Of a stretch of DNA of 64,000 nucleotides, positions 1 through 11,058 are shown one piece after another. Each line of letters opens with the position of its first letter. Position 1 is the first letter of the stretch. Source of the DNA: Smallanthus sonchifolius (Eukaryota; Streptophyta; Magnoliopsida; Asterales; Asteraceae); NCBI GenBank assembly GCA_023525975.1, contig CM042027.1:10745001-10809000 (forward strand), written 5' to 3'. Under the pieces are notes generated by a model that was not told where the DNA came from, searched no databases, and saw only the letters and a program-made list of their open reading frames with translations. A program made the translations under genes and the position numbers.

Positions 1-803
1 TGAACCCTAGAATTCAAGGTCCTCTGAATACGACTTGATAATCCCTCTGTCATTGCAATTTGACAGAGGGCTTTCGATCACAGAATGAAAACGATGAGTT
101 TAGCTTTTCGAATTACCTGGAATGATGTCGAGATGAGGGAGAACCGGTTTGAGTTTCGAAGTCGGCTGTCGCAAGATTCAATTGAGCAATGAGGGTGTTG
201 AATGACGGAATTGGAAGTTCAGAGATGTTGTGTTTGATGTCGTCTACGCGTTTCAACAGGTATTTATAATCGATTTCAGTCTTAAATGTCGAATTAGGTG
301 GGAGGATTTCGGTTGGACTTAAATTCGATAATCCGCGTGACCATAGCTGGAATCGAGCGTTGGGATACCTCGGGTTAGGGTCGCACGCCGGAGGCGAGAC
401 CCGAGGTTCGTTGAACGTGGACGTTTTCGCGGTTTTGAGTAAAAGGGGACGAAAACCGGGTGTGGGAGGACTCGAACCTGAGACCGTTTCAAAATTTGGA
501 AGTTTGGATTAATTGCAGAACAGACCCCTGATGTTTCTAGGGTTTGTTATTTTATGTATAAAATTGATTTTATCCAAAATGACAGTTTTGGTCCCTGAAA
601 TTTATAAAATAATAATATGTTTTAAAAAAAATAAACTAAATAAGTTTTGTAAGTTTTATTGCCTTTTATTATTTTATAAATTCATAAAATAATTTCTAAG
701 ATTTATGGTTTACGAGTCTAAGTATTTTAGGATAAGTTTGTGAATTATATTTTTTATTTATATAATTATAAGTTTATAAAGTTTTTAAGAATCAAGCATA
801 TTT

Positions 804-834
<31 letters not shown>

Positions 835-951
835 CAATTAACTTAATATTTTTTTGTTTAAGGACTAGTTTTAAAACGGATTCGAGTTTTAAATAAATGA
901 TACGTGCAAGGGTTTAGGAAAAGGTACGACGGAAAAATCCTGGATATTACA
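1..951 (-). repeat. Partial gypsy-type LTR, cut by window edge
   Basis: The stretch ends with GGATATTACA, the reverse complement of a TGTAATATCC LTR start, which is the layout seen in the other gypsy LTRs of this window. It holds no ORF. On the minus strand a tRNA-like B box (GGTTCGAGTCC) lies near 450-470, and a similar box followed by CGGTTTT occurs in solo LTR C. A (TA)n microsatellite lies near 811-833. Its right edge falls in the A-run of a SINE. The LTR call is inferred from the terminus and the internal resemblance; the other end is outside the window. Confidence 0.5.
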
Positions 952-1088
952 AAAAAAAGGGTCTGTGGTCAGGTAAAGAATTTGACTAGTTGGGGGTTTC
1001 TCCTAGGGTGGGTTGACATAGATGTTTTAGGTGTTGTCCCGAATAAACCCAATTATCATAGAATATATAGGTGTTGTTAAAAAAATAA
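952..1088 (+). mobile_element. SINE fragment, 3' half
   Basis: Base for base this resembles the 3' half of the intact SINE at 53398-53601: an A-run, then GGTCAGG, a stretch around GGGGGTTTCTCC, GATGTTTTAGGTGTTG, and a terminal A-rich tail. The tRNA-like head is missing because the LTR at 1-951 is inserted at the A-run, so the head should lie left of the window. Confidence 0.6.
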
Positions 1089-1777
1089 GTAAACAATTGT
1101 TTTATTATTTTTTTTTTTTTAATAATTGGACATTATTAGCCCTTTCTATTTTTGAATTGGGATGTACAGTTCTTCGATATTACTGGTCCACATGCTTTTG
1201 ATTGTTTTTTTTTTCCTTTCCAACTTCTGTTTAAACTTTATTTTTTTTTCTAATTTTCGTTTTCATCCCTTCTTTTGTATAATATCGTTATCCTGTTATA
1301 GCTTTCGTTTGTTAGCTTAAAAAACGTTACGCGCGGCTAACTTATTTTTTTGGTGTGTTTCAGTATAATTTTTTTAAATGGAGTTGTATTTTCCAATTTC
1401 TGTTTCAACCCCTTCTACTATATATAATATACACTTTTAACCCGTTTATGTTAATATCATTTTCATATAATAGCTTTCGTTCAGTAGTCTTTAAAGAAGA
1501 AAAAATAGTATGCGACTGATTTTAGTTTTTTTTAATGTTTCGGTGTAATTTTTTTAAACAAAGTTCTATTCAAAATCGAGTATAATCTTTAGCTATAGCG
1601 AGCGAGTTCAACGTTGCGTAGCCGTGACAAACTCAACCACTTATGAGCAGAAAACATCGTTTTCGTTGTTTTGGTATTATCGTAACATGTATTGGTTGTC
1701 GTTTTTATGATTTTCGATGAGCGGAACCGATAACGAACAGACTCCTACCACGTAATACGGCGAAAAAACACCCACAC
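1089..1777. other. AT-rich stretch, probable Helitron body
   Basis: There is no credible ORF. Two paragraphs of similar wording (near 1205-1330 and 1385-1500, both with TTCAACCCCTTCT-like and GCTTTCGTT-like words) suggest an internal duplication. It leads directly into the Helitron-type 3' terminus that follows, so it is probably the body of that element. The 5' end could not be fixed. Confidence 0.3.
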
Positions 1778-1808
1778 TCCCGCCGCGAAGCTCGGGTTCA
1801 ATTACTAG
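1778..1808 (+). mobile_element. Helitron 3' terminus, GC-rich hairpin family
   Basis: A GC-rich hairpin (CCCGCCGC / GCTCGGG) is followed about 9 bases later by CTAG and a T. This is the canonical Helitron 3' end: a hairpin just upstream of CTRR, inserted before T. The hairpin differs from that of the AT-rich family in the rest of the region, so this is a second Helitron family. Confidence 0.5.
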
Positions 1809-2011
1809 TTTAGTTTAAATACATTTCAGTTGGAAATCAAACAAAAGCGTATGATGGCTCAGGTGGTTGGTCTATTATTGTAGTTTGATTTCCATTGAAA
1901 TTCATTTTTTTTTATATATATATCATGGATTTTCCTATTACTTTAAATTAATGAACGTAAAATTAACCACTATTTATATATAGTATAGATTAGTACAATT
2001 TATAAATATAA

Positions 2012-2547
2012 TCTTATTATAATAAATAAATAACTAGGAGAACACGTGTCACTCTCTAGCGTTTACTCGCCCTTATTTTTCGATTATCTCTTATTAAATG
2101 TGAAAACATATGTCACTCTCTGAGACCTCATTACCTTTATTTTTTTGCTTCTTTCTCCTATTAAATAATGATATTTAAATAATATATATTTTTTAGATAT
2201 TTAATATAAAACTAATTATGAATATTTATTATATCACTAACTATATAAATTTAATATGAAATTAATTATGAATAGTTATAAATTCTGATGTTAATTATCC
2301 ATTTCGAAAAATAAATTCGTATTATAGATAGTTATTATATCATTAATATAGTTTTCAACTCTATTATTTTAAACAAGTACATTAATAATTCGTTTTAGTT
2401 TTTATTTATAAATTTTTTTATTCAAAATTTTGTTCATTATCAATTAAATTGTTCAATCATTTTGTAATTTATAAATCATCATTACTAATTATTATTTAAT
2501 ATTTTTCTTTATTCAGCTCGTGTAAAACACGGGGTTTTCTAATCTAG
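2012..2547 (+). mobile_element. Non-autonomous Helitron, AT-rich family
   Basis: It begins A|TC with the family head (TTATAATAAATAAATAA, then ACACGTGTCACTCTC). It ends with a hairpin around CTCGTGTAAAACACGGGG followed by TTTTCTAATCTAG|T. Helitrons insert between A and T without target duplication and end in CTRR after a hairpin; all three marks are present. No coding sequence. Confidence 0.65.
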
Positions 2548-3457
2548 TATACCTAATAAATAAGTAAGCGGTTGTGTTACGTATCATAATTTTGTGAGTT
2601 CAAATTTATTTTTCCCGCTTGTTTTTTTCTTTATTAGTAACTATCTAATATTTTTTTTATTAATTCCTAAATTTTCATTACTATTTAATAGTTCATAGAC
2701 TGTTGAGGGGAGAACGAAGTCTTCCTTATAACGGGGTGGAAAATTTCTCTACCTATCCGCGTTTTGCCTGGGCGAGCAACTCGTCAGGTGAAAACAAAAC
2801 GTGAGTTCTTAGATGAGCAACTCATCAACGGCAAAACAGACAATATCTTGATACGGTTTGCTTATGCCGTTACAGTTTTTTATAATAAAGTTGTTATGTC
2901 TAATCCATTTTTTGAATGATTGTACAAAACATTTTGAAATTTGAAAAAAAATTTCTGTTGATATTATCTAAAAAAAAGATTGTTCAGACCGTCAAATAGC
3001 TACTATCTTTAAAAAAAAGGCATGATCTTCAATATGATTGTTTGTTTGAGTAAAAAATTGGGTTTATATGACATGTTTGGGATCTAAACTGAAAGGGCAT
3101 GTTAAAAATGACGTTTCAATATCATTTCCGTTGCGAACATGTTATTTGTTTTGCTTGTCTTGTGAGGTATTGTGTAAAAAATTGAAGTTTGGATGCTTGT
3201 TGTAAAAGTGGAAGAGTTCAAGGACTGAAGTTGTCTCTTGCTAAAGTTTATAGCCTATTTATTCATGCGAAGGATCCCAAGTCAATAAACCACCTTATGA
3301 GCCGTCATCTTCATGTCTAGAACATACGAGGCTTAGTAATCTTCATTTGTTTTTTCTTCAACCAAATCAATAAAACTTGACAATAATTTACTAAAATATT
3401 ATATTTTTATATAACTCTAACAAAATGGCATACTATTCCATTATATATATATATATT
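2548..3457. other. Intergenic, nothing recognised
   Basis: AT-rich sequence with a moderately GC-rich patch near 2700-2860. No ORF, terminal repeat or RNA gene is supported. Confidence 0.4.
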
Positions 3458-3700
3458 TTTTGTTGAAGAGCAAAGGTCCGAACATCCGGTATCACACTGG
3501 TAAACAGATCACCCTTCCTTCCGAAGAAAATAAGTGTGGTGACCCGACCCTATACCACCCAGGAGGAAACTCATAACTGGGCAAACCCCTGTCTCAACCT
3601 GGAAGGCTGGAACATTTTGTCACATGTGAGACTCGAACCCATGACCTGACATTTGGACAATCGTGTGACTACTACTCAATCAGAAGGTTTGATGGTAAAT
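3458..3700 (-). mobile_element. tRNA-derived SINE, minus strand
   Basis: Read on the minus strand there is a B box (GGGTTCGAGTCTC, near 3630-3645) and a weaker A-box-like segment upstream, then an unrelated body, and a tail of A residues running into (TA)n at 3443-3457. This is the organisation of a tRNA-derived SINE. It differs in sequence from the SINE at 53398, so it is another family. The 5' boundary is approximate. Confidence 0.5.
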
Positions 3701-5360
3701 ATATTATATTTGAAGTGTGTTCAAATACATAAAAGCTTTCAAAACAGGTTACGAAATCCACAAGACCCATCCATTTTATTATATTTTATGCAAGTGACAC
3801 ATTCATAAACAAACTATTGCTTTTGACTATTTTACCATTCATCAAGCAAATTTTGTTGTCTCATTATTATATTTTTATTACTAAAAAATATATTCCTACA
3901 TTTTATTTACAAGTGCTTTAAATTAAAACCAAACAATCATAGTTTTAAGATTGAAATTTTAAATAATCAACTATAACATGAAAATAATTTAAAACACGTA
4001 AAATGAATTGTATAAACAATAAATATACAAAGTTAAATTATATGAAGAATGAAAAACAATTCGAGTAACAAAATCCAACTCTTACATTACTAGGCTTAGG
4101 ACTCACCGGGCCTAAAGGCTAGAACTAAGTTTTGCCTGGAACTGGGCTTGTAATCGAATTATCCAATCATATAAATTGGATCAAATATAACTCGACCTTT
4201 AACTTTTCAGATCCATTTAAATTAAAAAAAATAATAATTATAATTTTTTTTGGTTTTGGGATTCTTTTAATTGTTTAATATATAGCTAATATTAAATTTT
4301 ATGAGTGTTCTTCCTTGTTAATAGAAAAATATATTTTTTGACATAAAAAACCATAAAGAAATGATGAAAAGTCATATATTTTCGAATAATTACGTTGTAT
4401 ATTATCAGAACGATGAGATGCTAAGCCGAAAGAAAGATAAGTGAGTAGATTTTGAAGTTGTGTTTATGCTTTTAACATAAGTTGAATCAGGTTATTTTTG
4501 TGTGATTACCATTGTATGCATTCTTGATTCTAAAATGTACACTATTATGAAATTTGGGTTAATTTTGGTTAATTTCAGTGATTCAATCTGACCTGACAAA
4601 AAAATCCTTAAACATCCAAAGACCGAAACATGGTGACGAAGGCAAAAAAAAGTTTTAAGTTCATCACAAGTTAATTACGAGCCTCTCTAGAGATGAACTC
4701 GTTTTATGTGGATGTCGTGATGTTTTTAATTGATATATTGTATTTTATAAGTGTGTTGGACGTGCCCCCTCTTTCCTTCACTACTCTAACACACAAATAT
4801 CTCTGGACTCTGTACCGTAGACGCTCTAAAACCAACGATGCTAGTTCCTCTTAAAAGAGAAATGATATATTTATTTTAAATCATAAAACATGCAACAGAT
4901 ATCATCACTTCAAATAAGTAATCCATCAATAAATTCTTTTAGATTTAAATGATTGAGTACAGAAAATAAATATAATTTCTTTTAGGTTAATTATTTATTT
5001 AAACAACGAGCAACATACATCATTATTTATCATCAAAAAGTTAATATAATTTGGTAAAATAAAAATAAAAATATAGTCAATAAAATAAGTTATCAATGCG
5101 TATTTTTATACTTTAATATTAAAAAATAAAAGTAATGTACTATGAGATAAGTTTGTTTAAGGATAACTTTGTTTATTAAAATATAATTAATTACTAAAAA
5201 TGTTTGAAAAATATAACTTGTGGCTAGAAGTTAATTTTCTTTTGGTAAATTGTTAACGGCAGTTGGCGCGTTTTTATATTTTTTAGTGAACCGATACATG
5301 ACATTTTTTTTAATTAGGATTAAAGATAAGTTATTTTTACTTCATTAAATTATTATATGA
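3701..5360. other. AT-rich intergenic sequence
   Basis: No ORF above noise, no tRNA-like structure and no clear terminal repeats were seen. A phrase near 4740-4860 (CTCTTTCCTTCACTACTC and following) is less AT-rich, but I do not recognise it. Confidence 0.4.
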
Positions 5361-5713
5361 CTAGGTTAGAATCACGTGTATTACACGAGATTGTATATTA
5401 TAAAAGATAAAACTTATAAATTTGTAAATACGTCATAACTAGTCAGACTATTATGATCGTCTCGAGATATATCAAGTGGAAATGTGTGTATATAACAAAT
5501 TAGTATTTTTCTTTAATTAGTTATATTTTGATAATCTATTATATATTCTTATTTAATATAATTAGTATTCATCTTTAATAATATATTTATAATATCATTA
5601 TTATTTAATAAAATAGAGGCGCATTTATTAGGAGAGAGAGACGGGAAAACAAATGTGAGGAGGCACGAGAAAATGACACGTATCCATCTTAAACCTTTAT
5701 TTGTTAGTATAGA
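5361..5713 (-). mobile_element. Non-autonomous Helitron, reverse orientation
   Basis: The left edge is A|CTAGGTTAGAATC followed by the hairpin CGTGTATTACACG. The right edge is ACCTTTATTTGTTAGTATAGA|T, the reverse complement of the TC head. It lies between A and T as Helitrons do. The ACACGT box and GAGAGAG tract near the head are shared with its siblings. Confidence 0.7.
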
Positions 5714-5924
5714 TTAATCTTACGATAATTTATATAAATGTATTATTTATTTATGAAATTGTATGTGTGAACTTTTTATATACTTACTTTTTTCCTGTTG
5801 AATTTGTCACTTTTTGCTTAGATACAAATTAATATTACATCGATTTTATTCCTTTATTTGTTATTTACAATAATTATATTTATTTTCATTAAACTTTTTT
5901 TAATATGGATTTGATAATCTATAA

Positions 5925-6397
5925 TCTATACTATATAATAAATAAAGATTTTGATTTGCCTCTTGTCACTCTCTCATTCATCCTCAAAGATTTTTTTCGC
6001 CTCTCTCTCCTATTAATTATACAAATTTCTGTAATTTTTTTTCTTTCTCCTATTAAATAATAATGACTTTTATAATTTTTTTTATAAAACGTTTTTCATG
6101 AATATGTAATATGTAAATCTTTATTACTAAGTATATATAACATTGCATTTATTTAACACGTGTAATACACCGGGTTTCTAAAGTTTAATATGAATTAACA
6201 TTTATCAGTTACATAAAAAAAAGTTAATACTCAGCTAAAAAAATATTTTAAAAATTAACCCAACATAATTTATAACTGTCACGCAAGATTTTATTCAATT
6301 CGTGTAATACACGAGTTTTTAAAAAAAATTCTTTTTATTACTAAGTATATAACATTACATTTATTCAGTCCGTGTAATACACGGGATTCTAACCTAG
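5925..6397 (+). mobile_element. Helitron with three successive 3' hairpins
   Basis: It starts A|TCTATACTATATAATAAATA and ends CCTAG|T. Three copies of the GTGTAATACAC hairpin occur near 6157-6174, 6299-6316 and 6369-6385, each followed by a terminus-like stretch, but only the last ends in CTAG. The first two may be by-passed termini, or remnants of older copies that were read through. Confidence 0.6.
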
Positions 6398-6812
6398 TCT
6401 ATATACATACTAATAAATAAAGGTTTTGGGGTGGCACATGTCATTCCCATGTTCATCCTTAATGTATTTTTCCCGTCTCTCTCTCCTATTTAATGATACA
6501 AGCTTCTATAAAAAAGTTATAATTTTTATTTTCCCCTATCTCTCTTATTAAATAATAAAGATTTTTATAACTATTTTTAAAAAAAGATTTTTTAATTAAA
6601 AAATAGCTTTGTTTATAAAAAAAATTTATAGTTTGAACATTTCTTTCATTCTTTTCAAAAAACATTTTTAAAAAATAACTATATAACATTTCTAAAATTT
6701 GTATTAAAAAATTATGTAGTATGTCAAAAATATGTAATGTTATATCTTTATTACTAAGTATATATAACACTGCATTTATTCACAATGTATAATATACAAG
6801 GTTTCTAACCTA
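6398..6812 (+). mobile_element. Helitron abutting the previous one
   Basis: Its TC head starts directly after the CTAG of the previous element, with no bases between, so the two are in head-to-tail tandem. The 3' hairpin (TGTATAATATACA near 6785-6797) and terminus (TAACCTAT) are mutated from the family form. A 94-codon ORF on the opposite strand is AT-rich noise. Confidence 0.55.
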
Positions 6813-7103
6813 TATTATAATAAATGAATAACTATACTTGCTACGTGTCGACTTCTGATAAAATCTAGATATTTGTTTTTCGCTTTTCTTTCTTATTAAA
6901 TAATGATGATGTTAAATAATTAAATATCAAACATATATTCTAATATTTTTATTAAAAATTACTAAATCATAAGAAAACTTTAATTATTTCTTATTTCACA
7001 GATGACTAATAAGTAATAACACCAAACATATAAATCTTTGTAGAAAATACTGTTTTATAAAAAGTATTTATTCAACCCATGTAAAACATGAGTTTTAACC
7101 TAG
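6813..7103 (+). mobile_element. Helitron, third in tandem row
   Basis: The head is ATTATAATAAATGAATAAC followed by CACGT-like and GTCGACTTCTG words, also found in the copy at 39584. The end is a hairpin (CCCATGTAAAACATGAG) followed by TTTTAACCTAG|T. The copy is short and non-coding. Confidence 0.55.
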
Positions 7104-7367
7104 TATATAATAAATAAAGGTTTTCAATGTTACATGTCGCTTTCACATTCATTCTTACAAATTTTTTCCCGTCTTTCTCTTTTATTAAATACACCTCCAT
7201 CTTTTCAATAATAATAATATATTTTTAAACAAATTATTAATTATACTAATAAAACACATTTATTTTAAATTATCTCATATTATAAGAAAGTTTAAAATCT
7301 AATTACCTAACTTAATTATACATTAACTTTTACATATTTTTTGATTTTGTTTTCTATTATTAGTATA
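7104..7367 (+). mobile_element. 5' piece of a Helitron, fourth in row
   Basis: It starts TATATAATAAATAAAGG directly after the preceding CTAG and carries the family phrase TTACATGTCGCTTTCACATTC. No plus-strand hairpin terminus follows, because a reverse-oriented copy begins at about 7368. The copy is truncated or overwritten. Confidence 0.45.
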
Positions 7368-7801
7368 GTAGGTTAAAATCTCATGTATTACACAGGTTGA
7401 ATAAATAAAATGTTATATACTTAATAATAAAAATTTATATTTTAAAAAAACTGTGTAATACACGGGTTGAATAAACCGGAATATTATATCGGTTGAACTA
7501 TTTATAATTAAATAATAAGTATCCGTAATTAGATTTATATTAAAAATTTAAAAATAAATTCTTTTAATATCATTATTCAATATGAGAGAGAGGTGAGAAA
7601 AAAATGATACAAACGAACCAGAAAGTGACATGTGTTCATAAAATTTTATTTATTAATATAAAGATTATTATTATTATTTAATAGGAGAGAGAAACAGAAA
7701 AATTAATATTTAATATGAGAGAGAGGCGGGAAAATAAAGTCGAGGAGTAACCAGAGAGTGACACGTGTACCTCATAGTTTTCCTTTATTATATAGTATAG
7801 A
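7368..7801 (-). mobile_element. Compound Helitron, reverse orientation
   Basis: The left edge (AGTAGGTTAAAATC, a mutated CTAGG end) is followed by the hairpin ATGTATTACACAG. A second hairpin (GTGTAATACACGGG) lies near 7452-7466. Two head-like sequences occur, one near 7650-7665 and one at 7790-7801 (TTATTATATAGTATAGA|T). This reads as one reverse copy nested in, or fused to, another. Confidence 0.5.
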
Positions 7802-7912
7802 TATAGATATAGATGAAATTATATTTTTCCACTTATAAGATGTATATAAAGATTTAAAAATTTTATTTATTAATATTTTTTCACACTATGTACTACGCAG
7901 GTTTTAAGCTAG
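7802..7912 (+). mobile_element. Short Helitron 3' remnant
   Basis: A degenerate hairpin (CTATGTACTACGCAG) is followed by GTTTTAAGCTAG|T, a plus-strand family terminus. Its head is lost or merged into the preceding copy. Confidence 0.35.
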
Positions 7913-9588
7913 TATAGGTAATACATATATATTCATGGCATTCCAAATCTTCAAGATATTACCAATCACATTCAAAACTTAAGCCTTTAAACAATATGAT
8001 GTTATTCAATAACGACCATCACCAACCTCCACTCATCATCTCAAAATCCTCAAACTTTTAAATATTCGTACCTTTAAACGTTAAGAATGTCTAAACTTCA
8101 AATCTTCATACATTTAGAGATTCAAATCTTCAACCTAAAGATATATAACAACACTAAATGTTCAAATCATTAAACAAAAAAACATGAATAATACACCGCA
8201 TAAGACCTTCTCCAATGGGGTGCAATACAATGCATTTGGCATATGGATGGAGGGAGGGGGTAGGAGGTAAGGGGGAGGGGTAGGAAGGGTGGGAGGGAGG
8301 AGAGATGAGATGATGAAGAGCTGGCAAAATCCTTGGGAAGCATTTTCTTGGTGACATTGGTGATGGTCTTAACACATAGGAGATCCCTAAATCTAAAACA
8401 AAAAAGAAACACTAAGAATCACACACACCATATAGAAATCTAAAAATAAAAGTAACAATAAAACATGTTAATTTTACATATAAAAAAGGGTGAAGGATGA
8501 TTACAACAAAAGAGGGAGTGGTAAAAAGAGCGACAATAATTACGATCAACGATATCCTGTCCCCAAGAAAGAATATCAGAGTGACAGTAGGATGCAAAGG
8601 AATGTGAGGAACAGGGACATCATGATGTAACATTCTCATTTTCCAAAATTAGTAGACTTCATAGTTCTTGCGATTTAGCGTATATAACACCTTCGTGGTT
8701 TAACTTTGAAAGGTTGCATGTTTGGGGTCTAAAGTTCTCCAATCGAGAGTTTTGCTCCACTAGTTATCTCCCTTAAACATCAACTTAACACTATATCAAG
8801 ATAGTGTTATCACTCACAAATTACAATATTCACTAAACACTATTAGTAAAGACTCCTCACATACAATACAAGAACTTTCTTCTAAGTTGTAGCATAACTT
8901 CTTTCTTGCTTATATCTTTTCTCTTCAAATGATGTTAGAATATCAATGGAATTAGAGAGAGATATATTAGATTTATATTTTAAAGTGTTTAAGAGCATAG
9001 ATTAAGTGTGAAGAATGGACAAGGGCTCTATTTATAGGCACACGTCAAGTTAGAGAGGTCACCAGGGCTGCCCCAGCCATGGTCGACCATCCCATCAACT
9101 GTGAGTCTGGAGACAAGCTTTGGTCACTCCATCTTAATGGTGAACTTTGTCCACTCTCACACACAAAAGTCATTTCTTGGATTTTTGATACTTAAAAGTA
9201 CTCTTTCTAGACCCAAGTCAAATCTTGTAACCATCACAACCAACCATGGATATATTATCCACATATCCACAAAACAAAGCATCTTTTCCCTTTTATCCGA
9301 TTGTTATAGTAAACTTATTTTTCTAAGATTTGTGTTGGAAACTCTACACAAACAACTCTTTTAGAATTCAAATCATAACTAAACCATTTGGTTTTAGTTA
9401 CCAAGATTAGTTTTATAAAGCTTTAGCTTTTATAAAATCCTTTTATGGAATGACTTGCATTTTATAAAACTTAGTTTTTATAAATGAGTTTGATTTTTAT
9501 AAAAACTTAACTTTGATGTCATTTTTATTTTTCTCACTAATTTCACAATATATTCATGTCGTTGCTTACACCTTTCTTTATAAGTATA
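7913..9588. other. Intergenic, possible decayed LTR
   Basis: No gene is supported. From 8626 the sequence starts TGTAACATTC, and near 9027-9040 a CTATTTATAGGC phrase resembles a promoter inside plant LTRs, so a decayed LTR is possible. I found no matching terminus or target duplication. The small ORFs at 8154-8639 and 9101-9364 show no recognisable domain. Confidence 0.3.
8250..8302 (+). repeat. G-rich purine tract
   Basis: Runs of three to five G separated by A or TA fill about 50 bases (AGGGAGGGGG, GGGGGAGGGG, GGGTGGGAGGG). The composition is extreme against the surrounding AT-rich DNA and fits a G-quadruplex-forming motif. Confidence 0.5.
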
Positions 9589-9978
9589 CTAGGTTAGAAA
9601 CCTCATGTATTACACGGATTGAATAAATGCAATTAATAAATGCAATGTTATATACTTTGTAATAAAAATTTACATATTTACGACATATTACATAGTTTTT
9701 TAATATGTCATACAATTATTTTTTAAAAATGTTTTATAAAAAGAATGAAAGAAATGCTCAATTTCTAAAAATGTTTTATGAACAAACCTATTTTTTTAAA
9801 TAAAAAATATTTTATAAAAAGAATTATAGATATTTAATAGGAGAGAGAGAGGAAACAAAAAATTAAAAAAAATTATATAATTAATAGGAGAGATAGACGA
9901 AAAAAAAGGTTGAAAATGCATAGGATAATGATATGTATCCCATCAAAACCTTTATTTATTATATAGTATAAATATAGA
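9589..9978 (-). mobile_element. Non-autonomous Helitron, reverse orientation
   Basis: Left edge A|CTAGGTTAGAAACCTC with the hairpin ATGTATTACACGG; right edge ACCTTTATTTATTATATAGTA with GA|T at 9977-9979. It has the internal GAGAGAG tract of its siblings near the head. Non-coding. Confidence 0.65.
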
Positions 9979-10361
9979 TTGATTTGTTAACTATCTTGAT
10001 CTTCCTTTAAACACATCACTTGCATCAATTTTATTGTTAAACCGATGTGGTGGTAAGATTTTAATTAATGAAAAGTTAAGTATGTCTTGAATGGATAAAA
10101 GAACATTTGACTTTTTATTTAAATCTAAACCAATAACAGTTTTCATAATTTTTTTAATCTTTAAAATCTTTAATATATTTTATTTTAAAAAAAAGCATAT
10201 CATAAAATACACAGTTTTATTCTCTTTAATTCACACTATATATTTATTTTAAAAACATTTTTTAAACAGCTTGATGCATATTGATTACAACTAATATGTT
10301 TCTTTGAATATTTTAAGCTTTACTTTCCTCCCAAGGAAAAAATTAATTTAAGTTTGATATG

Positions 10362-10369
10362 TATAAAAG
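10362..10369 (+). promoter_or_regulatory. TATA box of the SAUR gene
   Basis: TATAAAAG lies 219 bases before the chosen ATG, so transcription would give a leader of roughly 190 bases. No convincing auxin-response element was seen just upstream. The other sequence at 9979-10587 is AT-rich and holds no second ORF of note. Confidence 0.45.
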
Positions 10370-10587
10370 CTATAGGCGTGAAGGAATGATGCTAGTCCAA
10401 AAACAAAAGTCCCAATCTTTGCATATCAATAACCGAAAAGGATTCCGAAATTCAGTTTCTTACCCATCATATTCCTCTTTTGTTCTTTCTTATTTGACCA
10501 AATCTACCCCTCACATATCTCTCCATTTCCACCCCAATTCTCCATCAACAATTTGTTGTGTGGATCCAGGTTTCAAGGATCACAAGA

Positions 10588-11058
10588 ATGGAGGACAATG
10601 TAGGAACAAAACTGAACGGCATTCGACAGATCATTCGCCTCAAAGAAATCATCCAAAGGTGGCAACATGTGACACTCGGGCCAAAAGGGACAGATGATGC
10701 TGATAACAGCCCGCCTATGGGCAATCTTTCTGGTGCTGGAATTAATCCAGCAATCAGCATGAGATTGAAGAGCAACAATGTCTATTCGGATTCAGATATT
10801 GAAGACGGCTGCCAGAGTCCTGATCTACCCAACGACGTCCCTAAAGGGTACTTAGCGGTTTATGTAGGCCCTGAGCTTCGAAGGTTCATCATTCCAACGA
10901 GCTATCTTAGTGACCCGTTGTTCAAAGTATTGCTTGAAAAGGTTGAAGAGGAGTTCGGGTTTGACCATAGTGGTGGTCTTACTATTCCATGTGAGATTGA
11001 GACCTTCAAATACCTTCTCAATTGCATGGAACATCATCAAAAGGTAATCTTGGGTTGA
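10588..11058 (+). CDS. SAUR-like auxin-responsive protein
   Basis: This is a 156-aa protein of the small auxin up-regulated RNA family. Residues about 85-152 form the SAUR domain, with the signature DVPKGYLAVYVG, then RRFIIPTSYLSDPLFKVLL, EEEFGFDHSGGLTIPC and the FKYLLNCMEHH end. The N-terminal part is longer than in the smallest SAURs and has a basic IIRLKEIIQRW segment, typical of the longer subgroup. I chose the ATG at 10588 rather than one 30 bases upstream because MEDNVG-type starts suit the subgroup. The last codons (VILG) overlap a possible splice donor (AAAG|GTAATC) with an acceptor near 11110; splicing there gives a stop almost at once, so the protein barely changes. SAURs generally promote cell expansion by inhibiting PP2C.D phosphatases; that role is family knowledge, not shown here. 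Confidence 0.9.
   Translation: MEDNVGTKLNGIRQIIRLKEIIQRWQHVTLGPKGTDDADNSPPMGNLSGAGINPAISMRLKSNNVYSDSDIEDGCQSPDLPNDVPKGYLAVYVGPELRRFIIPTSYLSDPLFKVLLEKVEEEFGFDHSGGLTIPCEIETFKYLLNCMEHHQKVILG

Noticed and set aside
6486..6770. 94-codon reverse ORF
   Set aside because: Composed of Phe, Ile, Lys, Asn and Tyr as expected from AT-rich DNA; lies within a Helitron.
8154..8639. Overlapping reverse ORFs rich in Pro and Ser
   Set aside because: The composition comes from the G-rich tract on the other strand; the frames overlap and have no domain.
8626..9571. Solo LTR with TG and CA ends
   Set aside because: A start TGTAACATTC and a possible end TTACA are present, but the flanking five bases do not match and no sister copy is in the window; kept only as a possibility.
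10359..10697. 112-codon ORF overlapping the SAUR start
   Set aside because: It is out of frame with the SAUR domain and has no recognisable sequence; the SAUR frame is clearly the coding one.
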